A DNA stretch of 64,000 bases from Triangularia verruculosa (GCA_033296885.1 MU863895.1:1-64000), one strand, 5' to 3'. Shown: positions 10,605-21,512, numbered from the stretch's first letter. Notes: a model not told the origin generated them from the sequence alone. Program-made: numbers and translations.

Positions 10605-13202
10605 CTACCTCCCCTTCCCCTTCTCAACCTCCCTCTGAATCTTCTTGAAAAACGCATTCTGCGCCCCCGCCCCCGCCTTCTTCCCTCCCCCCCCGGCCCC
10701 CTTCAGCCCCTTATTAGCAGCCTTATTCTGCTCAATATACGCCATATCCTGTCCCCCCGACAACTCCCCCAACGTCCCCGCCGTCCTCCTCACTCCCCCC
10801 CCATTCTTATTACCACCACCCGCCTTCCTTCCACCCTTACCCCCCTTCCTACTCCTCGGCTGCTCCTTTCCAAACAAATCATCCGTCTCCACCTCCTGCT
10901 CAGGCCCCCGGTCATTATCCACCAGCGTCCTCTGCAAAAGCTCCCTCCTCTCCTGCGGCGTCGCAAACGCCAGGTCCGGCGTCTCGTTAATATTCGCCAG
11001 CTGCGTAATCACCTTGAACGCGTACCCCTGATCCACCAAAAAGGCCTGGCGCTTGGACGAGTAATACATCTCCTGCGTGTCCTTGGACACAAGCGAGTAA
11101 AAAAACGCATTGAACCCCTCGTCGTTGCGGCGCTTGGCGCGGAGGATGCGGCCGAGACGCTGGGCCTCCTGGCGGCGGGAGCCAAAGTGGGACGAGATCT
11201 GGATGAGGCACGTGGCTTCGGGGAGGTCGAGCGAGGTGTCTCCGATTTTGGAGAGGAAAAGCGTGTTGACTGCGGGGTTGTGCTGGAAGTTCTCGAGGAC
11301 TTGCATGCGCTCTGCCTGGCCGGTGCCGCCGTAGATGAAGACTTTTTTGAGCTTGAGGGCGTACTGGCGGAGGGAGTAGAGCTCGTCCGAGAAGACGATG
11401 ATTTTGTCGCCGCGGGCTTCGTGGTAGTTGATGAGGTATTGGCAGGCTTGGAATTTCCTCGGGTTCATGGCGTAGAGGGTGCGCTTCATGTGGGATTTGG
11501 CGTTGAGGTATTCGTCGTAGAACTCTGGGGGCATGGGGCACCATACTTCTGCGCACTGGACCTTGGCGATGTGGCCTTGTTGGGAGAGTTCCATCCAGTT
11601 GGCTTCGTACAGCTTGGGGCCGATGAGGAAGTTGAGATGGGAGATCTTGTCGTCCTCGCGGAGGAGGGTGGCGGTGAGACCGAGCTTGGAGTGTGACTTG
11701 ATGGACGAGATGACGCGGCGGAACACGTCGGCGGGAACGACGTGGACTTCATCGAGAAGCATGAGACCCCATTCTCGCCCTCTGAGAAAGTCCATCATTT
11801 TCTTGGAGTCGTGGGACCGCTCTCTAGAGTTCGTCACCATAGAGTACGTAGTGACGATGATCCCGGTACTCCCTGAAAACTTGGTCTTGCTGTCGGCTGT
11901 GAAGACGGCAATGTCGTCTGGGTTGATGTTGGACCACTTCAAGAACTCCTGGCGCCACTGCACGACCGACATAGAACTCGTGCAGAGGACGATAACACCC
12001 TTCTTGATGGTACAGGCAGCCGTGATACCCACCAACGTCTTGCCCGCTCCGCAAGGCAGGACGATAATACCGCTCTTCGCTCTACCGTTGCCAAACATCT
12101 TGCTGAGACTCTTCTCCTGGTATGGCCGGATCAGAGTATTGGGCCGGAGATCAATCTCCAGGTTGGGGTTCACGTTGTCGTTTCGGAAGTCGTACTCTTC
12201 GAGGATGGGGAAGCCGATATCCAGGCACACTTTCTGCACCGTCTCGACTGATGAGTCGAAAATCTCAAAAGAGTGGACGGCCTCCTTCTCATCATCGTCG
12301 TCTTCTTCATTCAAGGCGGCGAAGACATCGGCCTCGGTGCCGGGCTGGGCTTGCTCACCATTCTGATTATTGCCCTGCTTCAGGTCGGCTTGGTGGACGC
12401 CGGCAGCGTTCTTGGTGCCGGGAATGACCAAGCCGGCCATGGTAGGCGCATAGCTGGTGGTGATATCAGTGGTCCCAGAGACACGTGCTTCCTTGATTTG
12501 GTCATTCGCCAACAGCTGCTGCAGTAGTTGTGTGTCGACGCTCTCTACGAAGTACTTGTTGTTCTTCAGTACCAGCTTTACCTTGCCGTAACTCTTGGTG
12601 CAGGTGCTAATAAAGGTGAGGATCCTGGGAGGCAGCGGTGTCTTCAAGAAGCGATCGAGGGTATTTATGATATCTTGGGGCCTAAGACCAATCGACACAG
12701 CGGCATACAAGCTGTGCGTGGTGATGCGGTACTCGTGAAGCAGAGCCGGACGCGACTTGGGCTCGGCAATGGTGATCAGAAAGTCCGTGGCCTGCTCCGA
12801 CAGCGGGCTGAAGCGCTCCAGCACGATGGTCCCGTCGGGTTCAATCCAGAGCGGGCGGTTCTGATGGTCGGGCTTGAGGTGGTAGTGGGAGTAGTCTTTC
12901 TTTTTGAAGTAGGGAGTGGCGGCATCGTTGGTTCTCGGAGCCGTGTCCTCAGCGCCGCCGGCATTGTCAGAAGTGAGGGCCCACTTGTTCACGAACTGGT
13001 CTGCCTCCTTCGCGAGCATGTCCTCGCGCTGCTTCTGGGCCTCATCGACATCATCGTCATTGAGCATCTCCTCTTCGTCCTCGGACATCATGGAGCTATC
13101 AAGACTGCGCGGCGTGGCAGGACCCGGCGTTGACAGGGCCGAGGTGCGACCAGCTTTCGCGGCACCACCCTGGGCGCCAGGCGCCTTTCTCTTTGGCGGC
13201 AT
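10605..13202 (-). CDS. SSL2: TFIIH DNA helicase XPB/Ssl2 (Rad25)
   Basis: Single-exon gene of 865 aa. XPB is the 3'-5' translocase of TFIIH used in promoter opening by RNA polymerase II and in nucleotide excision repair. Visible motifs: Walker A PCGAGKT, DEVH box (LLDEVHVVPADVF), the RED loop (TATLLREDDKI) and the C-terminal helicase motifs FLSKIGDTSLDLPEA and QRLGRILRAKR, followed by the very conserved DTQEMYYSSKRQAFLVDQGY. The length matches yeast Ssl2 (843 aa). The start is the ATG at 13202 (MPPKRKAPG); an in-frame TTG further upstream is ignored. The N-terminus is basic then acidic; the C-terminus is Gly/Lys rich and its coding strand becomes strongly G-rich. It diverges from the HOT13 homolog 743 bp away. 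Confidence 0.97.
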   Translation of the reverse strand: MPPKRKAPGAQGGAAKAGRTSALSTPGPATPRSLDSSMMSEDEEEMLNDDDVDEAQKQREDMLAKEADQFVNKWALTSDNAGGAEDTAPRTNDAATPYFKKKDYSHYHLKPDHQNRPLWIEPDGTIVLERFSPLSEQATDFLITIAEPKSRPALLHEYRITTHSLYAAVSIGLRPQDIINTLDRFLKTPLPPRILTFISTCTKSYGKVKLVLKNNKYFVESVDTQLLQQLLANDQIKEARVSGTTDITTSYAPTMAGLVIPGTKNAAGVHQADLKQGNNQNGEQAQPGTEADVFAALNEEDDDDEKEAVHSFEIFDSSVETVQKVCLDIGFPILEEYDFRNDNVNPNLEIDLRPNTLIRPYQEKSLSKMFGNGRAKSGIIVLPCGAGKTLVGITAACTIKKGVIVLCTSSMSVVQWRQEFLKWSNINPDDIAVFTADSKTKFSGSTGIIVTTYSMVTNSRERSHDSKKMMDFLRGREWGLMLLDEVHVVPADVFRRVISSIKSHSKLGLTATLLREDDKISHLNFLIGPKLYEANWMELSQQGHIAKVQCAEVWCPMPPEFYDEYLNAKSHMKRTLYAMNPRKFQACQYLINYHEARGDKIIVFSDELYSLRQYALKLKKVFIYGGTGQAERMQVLENFQHNPAVNTLFLSKIGDTSLDLPEATCLIQISSHFGSRRQEAQRLGRILRAKRRNDEGFNAFFYSLVSKDTQEMYYSSKRQAFLVDQGYAFKVITQLANINETPDLAFATPQERRELLQRTLVDNDRGPEQEVETDDLFGKEQPRSRKGGKGGRKAGGGNKNGGGVRRTAGTLGELSGGQDMAYIEQNKAANKGLKGAGGGGKKAGAGAQNAFFKKIQREVEKGKGR

Positions 13203-13945
13203 CCTGACCGACAGCCTGACTATTTTTCTGCTTGCCAATTTATGTCACTCGGTACGGGCGCGGCGAGGTTGTCGCAAGACACGAGAGTGGTGGCAATTGG
13301 TTGTGGTGGGAAAAGAAGTTGGAAGTCACAGAGTTCGGCACACTGAATGATATCGTTGGTTGACTAATCCAAGGGTGTGCCTTGCGACCCACAGATGCAC
13401 GGTGCGCCCCCGACCGCCGCTCCGGTACCTATCACCCACTTCCCGTCTTTGTCAGGTACCTCGCTCATTCACTACGGAAAAGTCACTACAAATCTCATCT
13501 CTCCAACCACCAACCGACCAACAACTCTCTACAGCCAACACTTCTTCTAGAACTCTACTGTTGGTTCCAGACTAGATCCCCTCATGCAAAGTTCCTCGAG
13601 TGCATCCGCTGCTTTCCTTCTTTCGTACCGTCCACGTAATCGAGGTACATAGTCCCCACACTTTGACAAATAATGCCAAGCTTCTATGACCCCACCTACG
13701 ACATACTCCGTTCGTTCACTTGCGATGAGGCTCCGAGTCAAACACAGCTACCAGCAACGGACTTTAGAGTATACAAATCCTACTCCTAAGCCGAATACAC
13801 CACCAGGGGATAACCAACCCGTATCTCCGATCCTTACCCTCACAATCAACCAACAAACCTCCTCCCGTGTCTCACCCAACGAAAAGCTTAACCACCACCA
13901 CCACCACCACCACCACCACCACCACACCATACCAAAAAGCCCACC
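13203..13945. other. divergent promoter region, SSL2 / HOT13
   Basis: About 740 bp between divergent genes. A (CAC)n run at 13891-13925 lies just before the HOT13 start codon and would be in its leader. No other conserved signal is identified. Confidence 0.6.
13891..13925. repeat. (ACC)n trinucleotide repeat in the HOT13 leader
   Basis: About eleven ACC units end 21 bp before the HOT13 start codon. The position means it is probably transcribed as part of the 5' UTR. Confidence 0.9.
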
Positions 13946-14388
13946 ATGTGGTACGTACGCCTCATTTCCCTCCGTACCATCCAACCCCCCAACCTCCAGC
14001 CACACTAACCCTCCCTCCCAGTAAACACATCCTAAACGCCCAAGTCAGCATCCGCTCCCCCTGCTGCCGCAAGTGGTTCGACTGCATAGACTGCCACTCC
14101 GAATCCCAGTCCCACCCCCTCCTCGAGTCCTTCGAGATGATCTTCGCCTGCAAAAAGTGCAAAAAGTGCTTCCGCAAGGACGTCAAGGAGTTCGAAGAAG
14201 CCGACGAGTACTGCCCCCACTGCGACAACCACTTCGTCCTCGACGCCGTCACCCCAAAGGCCGCCATCACCGTCGAGGCTGACGACGTCCGCGTCGACGC
14301 CCGCATGCTAAAGGACGACAGAGTCGCCGAGAAGAAGGACCGGCCGACCGTTTTCGATCCCGATGCCGATGTTGACAAGTTGGGTTGA
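13946..14388 (+). CDS. HOT13: CHY-type zinc finger protein, Hot13-like
   Basis: Two exons: a 5-nt coding exon (13946-13950, ATGTG) and 14022-14388, split by a 71-nt intron with GTACGT donor, CACTAAC branch site and CAG acceptor. The product is 123 aa and starts MCKHILNAQVSIRSPCC. Zinc ligands of the CHY finger are visible: Cys2/His4, Cys16/Cys17, Cys23, Cys26/His27, then CKKCKKC and CPHC pairs. In yeast, Hot13 is a zinc-binding intermembrane-space protein that helps keep the Mia40/Erv1 oxidative import relay active; the role here is inferred from the family and from the matching size (yeast 116 aa). The intron splits the Cys2 codon (TG|T). Without this tiny exon the conserved CKHILNAQ start could not be made, which is the main reason for choosing it. 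Confidence 0.9.
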
Positions 14389-14673
14389 GAGTGGATAGAA
14401 AGAAAGAAAAAATGGGGAGGGGGGCATATAAAAAAGCGAGCGAGTGAAATTTTTACGATACCCATGGAAAAAGAATAAAACACATATCTGGGAGAATACA
14501 CAACACAACACACAAAGTTTGTCTCACCATTACTGGTATTCATCGTGAACTGTAAATGGTGGTATTATCATACATTTGGATTCCTCTTTGGCCCGCTCGC
14601 TTTTGCTCTAAAAGCCCACGCGCCAGACATGCTTCGTTATTTGTCTATCTCTACCCCTTTCTTCTCATTTCCC

Positions 14674-15685
14674 CTACTGCTCAGACTCATCCTTTGGAGC
14701 TCTGGTCAGTATAGCCGCGCTGCCCTGCCCTGGGGTCCGGCCCTTCTTCTTCTTGTCCGCCTCTTCTTGCTTCTCCTGCTCGATATTCTTGACGTAATTC
14801 TCGATATCCTCCACTGGCAGCAGCTCCAGCGTCTTGCCAGGCGCCATGATGGCAATCTCAATGTTCTTGGCGCCCGTCTGTACTACTTCGAGAAGCGACT
14901 TGATGGCGAGTCTGATTGTGGCTTCCCGGTCCATGTCCTCCTTGTAGTTGCGCTCGAGGAATTCGCGGACTGTCTTGCTAGAGCGGCCAATGGCGTTGGC
15001 TTTCCTTTAGGGGTGTTAGTTTTTCCCCTTCTTTTCGAGAAGAAATGGGAGGGAACCTACCAAGCGGAGTAGATGCCTGACGGCTCTGTCTGATACAACC
15101 TCGGCACCTCGCTCCCCTTGTCAAACCCGACAATCAACGTGGAGATACCAAAAGGCCTCACACCGCCGCTCTGTGTGTACCGCTGCTGCACGCCGGCGAC
15201 GTACTTGGTGATGTACTCGATCGTGACGGGGTCTTCGAGGTTGAGACGGTGGGATTGGGCCTCTAACCGGGCCTTGTCGACGAGGATGCGGGCGTCGGCG
15301 TTGAGGCCGGCAAAGGCCAGGCATACGTGGGTGTCGATGAGACCGATCTTGGAGGGGGTGATGCGGGTGTCTTGGAGCTTCATGGCGGAGCGCTTCTCGC
15401 AGCCGAGGACGACGACATCTGAGCCTTTGACGCCTACGGCGCAGGTTCCTCGCTTTACGGCCTCGCCGGCGTACTCGACTTGGAAGACGTGGCCATCGGG
15501 ACTGGTGAGGGGTATTAGTATGGGCTGGTGAGGGTATGTTGAGAGGGTAGGGTCGAAATGTACCTGAAGACTGTACGCGGTATGGGTTGTTAGTGATAGC
15601 TGCAAGCAAGGATGTGGGGACTGGTGGTGTTGGGGTTGGACGGAGGTAACTCACCCGAGAGCGCTCTATCGTAGCCCGATGCCAT
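14674..15685 (-). CDS. PRE6: 20S proteasome subunit alpha-4 (Pre6/PSMA7)
   Basis: Four exons: 15685-15655, 15570-15564 (7 nt), 15501-15061 and 15004-14674; introns of 84, 62 and 56 nt. The 269-aa product begins MASGYDRALSVFSPDGHVFQ, the alpha-type N-terminal signature that gates the 20S pore, and continues with RYTQSGGVRPFG, RLYQTEPSG and WKANAIG, which point to alpha-4 rather than another alpha subunit. Alpha subunits form the outer rings and have no catalytic Thr. The 7-nt exon (TCTTCAG) contributes Val-Phe and part of Ser; it is needed to bridge RALS to SPDGH in frame. The C-terminal 30 residues are Lys/Glu/Gln rich. It converges with HOT13 (285 bp) and diverges from the D-2-hydroxyacid dehydrogenase gene. 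Confidence 0.95.
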
Positions 15686-16220
15686 GATTGTAGATTTCTG
15701 AGGGTTTGGATATCAAGATTGGAAGTTCGAGTACCGGTTCGAAGGTCGAGATGGCAATTCGGGCGGCGGGGTAGAGTCGTGGGAGTTCGTGGTTGTGCTG
15801 GTTGATGTTGGCTTTGGTTTGGAGGGCAGGCTACCACAGCTGTGACGACGAGCTTGAGGCTGACAGCTCCCCCCCAGCTCCAGAGGGGAAGCACAGACCA
15901 GTCTGCCAAGCCATATCTCTCAGGGTTCTCGCGGGGCAGGTGCTGCCACTGGCGAGACTGAGTTCCAGCTGGCAGCGGGGTTTAGGCGGCCCGGCTGTTT
16001 GGACAGTGTTAGAACCGATGTCGCTCTCTTATTACAGTGAGAGAGAAATCTCACTTTTGAAGCCATACTCTCTGTTGTATATTAGCCCCCAACCTTTGGT
16101 CTTGACAAGACAGGTGCTTGGTTTATTAATCAGCTCTTCTTCCAGGAGCACCATATAGATTCAGATTTTCCCCGGATTTCTTTTCTTCAGCTTACAAGAA
16201 TCTTGGTTGACAAGCTCACA
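15686..16220. other. divergent promoter region, PRE6 / DLD2
   Basis: 535 bp between divergent genes for a proteasome subunit and a mitochondrial dehydrogenase. Nothing specific is recognised; I looked for a yeast-type proteasome element (GGTGGCAAA) and did not see one. Confidence 0.55.
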
Positions 16221-17945
16221 ATGGCCGCCCGTTGCCAACTAACGCCTGTCTTGAGAAGGCTTGCCAGATCCACCACAGAAGTGAGCAGACAACCACTCCT
16301 GAGGCAGTCCCTCTCCCGCCCTGTCAGACACATCAGCACATCGAGGCCAAGACTTTTCCAAAGGACAGCCGTGTCCCAAAAGGGCGAGTTCACCAGCGAG
16401 AAGTACCCCGACATCCAACGAGACACCAGGTTCGCCCAGGTCACCCCAGAACATGTCAAGTTCTTCAAGGATGTTTTGGGGAGCGAGTCTGCCGTCATTG
16501 ATGGTGTGACGGGCGATGCTGCCGATGACATTGCTCCCTTCAACAGTGATTGGATGAACAAGTACCGCGGCCATTGCAGGTTGGTGCTCAAGCCGGGTAC
16601 CACGGAAGAGGTCAGCAAGATCCTCAAGTACTGCAACGACAACATGTTGGCTGTTGTGCCCCAGGGCGGCAACACGGGTCTGGTTGGCGGTTCTGTGCCC
16701 GTGTTTGACGAGATTGTCATCAACATGAGCCGCATGAACAAGATCATCGAGTTTGACGAAGTCAGCGGCATCTTGGTGGCGGAAGCGGGAACTATTCTGG
16801 AAGTGGCGGATCAGTATCTGGCGAGCAAGGGTTATATCTTCCCGCTGGATCTCGGCGCGAAGGGCTCATGCCATATCGGAGGAAACTTGGCTACCAACGC
16901 TGGAGGCTTGCGTCTTCTCCGCTATGGGAGTTTGCACGGTACCACGCTCGGAATTGAGGCTGTCTTGGCTGACGGCACTGTTGTGGATGACCTCTGCAAA
17001 CTTCGCAAGAACAACACGGGCTACGATCTGAAGCAGCTGTTTATCGGGGCTGAGGGCACCATCGGCATCATCACCAAGGTCTCGATCCAGTGCCCTCAGC
17101 GATCAGCCGCCCAGAACGTGGCCTTGTTTGGCATTGAGTCTTATGAACTGGCCCAGAAGGCTTTCCGGGAAGCCAAGGGCCAGCTCGGCGAGATTCTCTC
17201 AGCTTTCGAGCTCATGGATGAGGGCAGTCAAGCGCTGGTCCGACAGGTCACTGGCAACAAGAGCCCATTGGAGGAGAAGTACCCCTTCTACTGCTTGGTT
17301 GAGACCAGTGGTTCCAACGCCGAGCACGACGCAGAGAAGCTTCAGTCATTCTTGGAGGATGTCATGGAGAAGGGCATTGTGGCCGACGGGACACTTGCCG
17401 AGAACGAGACACAGATCAGATCGTTGTGGACATGGCGTGAAGGCATCACCGAGGCGTTGGGTCATCTCGGCGGTGTGTACAAGTATGACGTCTCTATCCC
17501 CCTGAAGGAACTCTACCAGATGGTGGAAGATGTCAAGGCCCGTGTCGACGCCGCGGGTCTGCTTGGCGATACAGAAGAGTTCCCTGTCCGAGCGGTCGTC
17601 GGGTACGGCCACATGGGCGATGCCAACCTGCACCTCAATGTGTCCACGCGGCGGTTCGACGAGCGGGTAGAGAAGGTGCTAGAGCCATATGTGTATGAGT
17701 GGATTGCGGAAAGGCAGGGGAGCATCAGCGCCGAGCATGGTCTTGGCCTCATGAAGAAGAAGTACATTGGTTACAGCCGCAACCCGACCATGGTTGGCCT
17801 GATGAAGAACATCAAGAACACATTTGACCCGGTAGGATCTAACCTTTTTTCTTCGTTTCCCCAGAGTTTGTGGTAGCCAAGACTAACCTGGGCTGTGTGT
17901 TTCATGCGACAGAACGGTATCCTCAACCCATACAAGTACCTCTGA
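16221..17945 (+). CDS. DLD2: mitochondrial FAD-linked D-2-hydroxyglutarate / D-lactate dehydrogenase
   Basis: Exons 16221-17831 and 17913-17945, separated by an 81-nt intron; 547 aa. It belongs to the FAD-binding PCMH (VAO-type) oxidoreductases that oxidise D-2-hydroxyacids and pass electrons to cytochrome c or an acceptor. The first 55 residues are Arg/Ser/Gln rich without acidic residues early on, as in a mitochondrial presequence. The FAD region shows PQGGNTGLVGGSVP, GAKGSCHIGGNLATNAGG and GAEGTIGIIT; the C-terminal substrate domain has GYGHMGDANLHLN and SAEHGLGLMKK. The conserved last residues NGILNPYKYL come only from the second exon, so reading through the intron would replace them and end at 17876. 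The start is the ATG at 16221, not the upstream in-frame TTG. Similarity looks closer to yeast Dld2/Aip2 than to Dld1, but substrate preference cannot be read from sequence. Confidence 0.93.
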
Positions 17946-19593
17946 GGAGTTATGTTTGCGCCCGCGGAATCCGAGACAGGGAGCAACACCCAACAGCATG
18001 ACAACGGCTGAGCTATTGGTAAGCTGCCACGACGCTGATAATACCTCCTACCGTTCTTGTACATAAGTTTCGACAATGGCTGGCCCAAATTTCAGGCGAC
18101 GCGGCAAAGTCGATGGTCGTCTCTAACATGACGGAGTTGAAACCCGAATTCCAGTTCTCTCCCGCGCGGATGAGGCAAGGTTCAAGAGATGCTTAAACTG
18201 AGTCAGCATGTGCACACCCTCTCGACATCACGCCGAAGGCATCTCTATCCACTACTGCAGTCTGCTCCCTCACTACTCCCTCCAAGGCAATCGGCGAGGT
18301 GTTTTCCGTCTGCATCCAGATAGCACGCAACTGTCCGATGCCCAGTTTCTATGACACGAGATGTCTTTCACCGCAGGAAACCGTCGAGGTCGTCTCTTTT
18401 CGGCGAGCCGTTGGCGCTTCTGGTTGGTTTCATTGGTTCGGTTGCGATATTTGGACCATGTATGGCCTCCTATGGGGATCCCGTACTGCGCCGCATGCCA
18501 TTCTTGGTAGTCGGCCAATAGCCGATTCGTCCAATGATATGTACTGACAATGGCTTACCCCTTGCCCTCGGTCCCCTTGTCAGCCACTTGCACACACTTC
18601 TTTTACCATCATGTCCCATGCTGCAATGCCTGTGTGCTCAGCCCTATGCCCTATGACAAGGCGGCGGCCTGTTTTCATATCATCCCATCTCGTCAAGCCT
18701 CGGCCGATGACCTCGAGTGGAGTACGGCTAGAACTGGCCGAGTTCCCTCCCGCTCGTTTGGGAGACCACACATGGCGAATGTTTTTGTTTCTTTGATTCC
18801 GGCTCCGCTCACCGTCTGAACCTTGTTCATGTGTCCAAGGCACCTTGATGCTACTGCTGCGGGTCCGCATACCGCGACTGCGACTCAACGCCAACGGGTT
18901 GTTGCGGCCTGGTAGGCTTCTTAGCTTTGCGGAGGGACAGATGTTCCAATGCACCTCAACATACCTTCTACAGTGCTTCCATGACGTGCCTTTTTTTTCT
19001 CCAGCTATCAGGGGGGCGTGCGAGAAGAGAAAGAGGGAGGGTGTTGTTCTTCTCTCAGCCTACCAGGTTGCCAAGGTAGACGCCGTATAGTCCAAATTTG
19101 AGATCCAACAAGCCTAAAAACTTACGGCCACGCTTTCCCAAGTTGTAGATATCTTTCAATGGGCTGCAGCGAGCATGTAAGATAGCCCCGGCCCAGCCTT
19201 CCCCCAAGGGTATCGATATTCTAGCAGTCACTCAACCCGCGGCAGTGCCGATCCCCTCCCCCCAGGTCACCCAACGACGTGAGTGGAACGGCGTGCGGTA
19301 TTGGAGCAGTGAACCTGTTGGATCGAAGAGTTGTTCCCCATCATCCGTGTTAATTCTGGAGCCAACAAGAAAGATTGCGCGAGAGGGTTCTTGCCTGGCT
19401 TCGGTTGCTGGTTTTTGCTCCCTCCCCCCCCTTTATCGATCGAGTACTTGAAGGCAGACGAGGAGGGGGAAAAATACAAGTACAAATGGGTCGACGAACA
19501 CCTCATGAGTTTTTGTCTCGACCGACTTCGTCATCATCATCACCGTCATTGTCTGCCAAGTTTCTGTTGCGTATACTAGGCTGGTAGTTCAGT
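17946..19593. other. intergenic region upstream of the Zn2Cys6 regulator
   Basis: 1.65 kb between genes on the same strand. Only short unrelated open frames are present. No RNA gene or repeat is recognised. Confidence 0.55.
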
Positions 19594-21512
19594 ATGGGTA
19601 AGTCTCTCTTGCTTCTTCTTCTGGCGAAAGTATCCGGTCTAAGCGGTTGGCTTGGTATCATCCGGCTTGTCGCGTTGCTTGTCCGCAGAGGGAGACATAT
19701 TGCGAAGCCATGCTGACGGTCCCGGGTCGTAGTCGGAGTTCCAGGAAAGTACAAAGGATGCAACAGTAAGTTTCCAGCACCCAGACTGTCGGGTTTGTTG
19801 GACTAACCAACTCCATCTCTAGCTTGCCGTGTTCGTCGAGTCAAGGTAATCTCTACACATACTTACTTCCACACTCCCCAGAAAACATCACAGAAGACTA
19901 ACCTATGGCCTTAGTGTGACAATGAACGTCCCTTTTGCCGCAAATGTCTCGACAGCGGCCGGGAATGCGCCGGCTACGAGCGAGAAACAGTTTTCATCAT
20001 CGGCACCATCGAAGACCAAGGGCGCTGCTCTTCCCATCCACCCCGAGTGGTCAAAGGCAAGAAAACCGGCAGCAGCAAGAAGTCCTCCTCGAAACAAAGC
20101 GGAAATGAGGATGATGGCAGATTCCAACTTGTCGCCAACGCACCCCTCCGACCAGCCTGGGACGATCTAATCTCCCTCTCCTGCCAAGGCCAGACCTTCC
20201 AAGTCCAGATCGCAGCCCTCTTCACCCCCTTGAATTCAGTCACCCGAGCCTACGCCACCGACGAAGACGAAGGCGAGCAAAACCGAACCATCTTCCTGTC
20301 CTTCCCAATCTACCAAACCCCCGACCTAACCCCCTACCCCGGGGAAGATGACTTCCAGCTCTTCTCTCAATGCATGGTCCACCTCGCAGCACCCGGACAA
20401 GAAACCCAAACCGACAGCATCTTTATGTTTCTCTACGAGGTACCCCTTCCCCCCTTTTTATCCCGTCTCATTATCACTAACCCCCCCGGCTGCAAAAAGC
20501 ACAACAACTCCATAACCTACAACCCCTCCCTCCAAACCTCCACCATCCGCCGCTTGGGTCCTTCTGGCGTCCGCCACTTCCCCAACCACCACTTTTTCTC
20601 TCGGGTATACCGCCCAGCAGCAATCTGGACCGCCATCCTCTCCTCCACGCCCACATTTTTGTCAGGACCAGAATGGCAGACAACACCCTTTGAATCCCAC
20701 CCCAAGTCTTGTCTTGACACGCTTCTCGACGTGTTATCCCTCCTCCCATCCCTCTTCGCCCGGTTTAACAGTATCACTTCCCCTAACTCCACGCCTACGC
20801 TTGCTCGTCGGTTACTAGCGCAGGATTTGCTGGGTAATATGATGGATGTGGAACTTCGACTGTCGAATTGGTTTACTTCTATTAGTGGTAGTAGTAGGTC
20901 AAGTCCGGTATATTGGATCGCTGATCCTGCCGGTTACGAAAGTGAGATACCGTTTACGGAGACGTTTGCGTTTCGGGATGGGGTGACGGGGTTGGGGGTG
21001 GTGTATTACTGGGCGGGGTTGGTGGTGCTTTGGGGGAGGATGTGGAGGTTGTATTGGGTTTTGTTTGAGCCGGTGGTGGAGGGGGTGGAGGTGGGAGGTG
21101 TGGTGTTGGGGGGGAGGCTGGGGGGGGTTGATCCGATGGGGAGGTGGGGGGTGAAGGGGAGGAGGCGGGTGGCGGATGATTGTGTTAGGGGTTTGGACTT
21201 TTTGCTGGGGGGGTGTGCGCAGCCGGATTTGTTGGGGTGGGTGGTGAGTTTTTTTCTTCTTGGTTCCTGGTTGAAGAGGGGAGGGGATGGGTTGAGGGTG
21301 GTTCGCTGACTGTTTTGTAGGTTGAGGTTGTGAGTGGGTTTTATGCTGAGCTGGGGAGTACGGCGGGGGCGGGGTGGGATGGGGAGATGATGGGGGATGG
21401 AAGACTTGAAATGGGGTGGGTTCAGGGGTTTAGGGCGAGGTTGTTGCAGAGGGGGAGGGATATTGGGGAGGTGGTGGGGGGTAGGGGGTGGGTGGATTAT
21501 ATGTCTTTCTGA
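19594..21512 (+). CDS. fungal Zn2Cys6 transcription factor
   Basis: Six exons: 19594-19597 (4 nt), 19733-19765, 19823-19845, 19915-20439, 20500-21243 and 21321-21512; 506 aa. The spliced N-terminus reads MVGVPGKYKGCNTCRVRRVK then CDNERPFCRKCLDSGRECAGY, a complete binuclear cluster with six Cys (CX2CX6CX5CX2CX6C) that binds DNA. The finger is spread over four small exons, all joined by GT..AG introns with CTAAC or CTGAC sites. The rest (from about residue 60) is the poorly characterised regulatory region common to these factors, with aromatic/Pro-rich stretches such as FFSRVYRPAAIW; I do not recognise a named target pathway. The intron at 20440-20499 is 60 nt and stop-free, so keeping it would only add 20 residues; it has a CACTAAC site and is probably spliced. 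The coding strand flips from C-rich to G-rich at about 20.8 kb. Confidence 0.85.

Noticed and set aside
10347..11696. 449-residue open frame on the plus strand
   Set aside because: It is antisense to the C-terminal half of SSL2 and follows its C-rich/G-rich strand bias; no family motif is present.
13203..13238. N-terminal extension of SSL2 from an in-frame TTG
   Set aside because: Not an ATG; the conserved protein starts at MPPKRKAPG (13202).
17832..17876. Alternative C-terminus of the D-2-hydroxyacid dehydrogenase by reading through the last intron
   Set aside because: The spliced end NGILNPYKYL is the family-typical C-terminus; the read-through residues are not.
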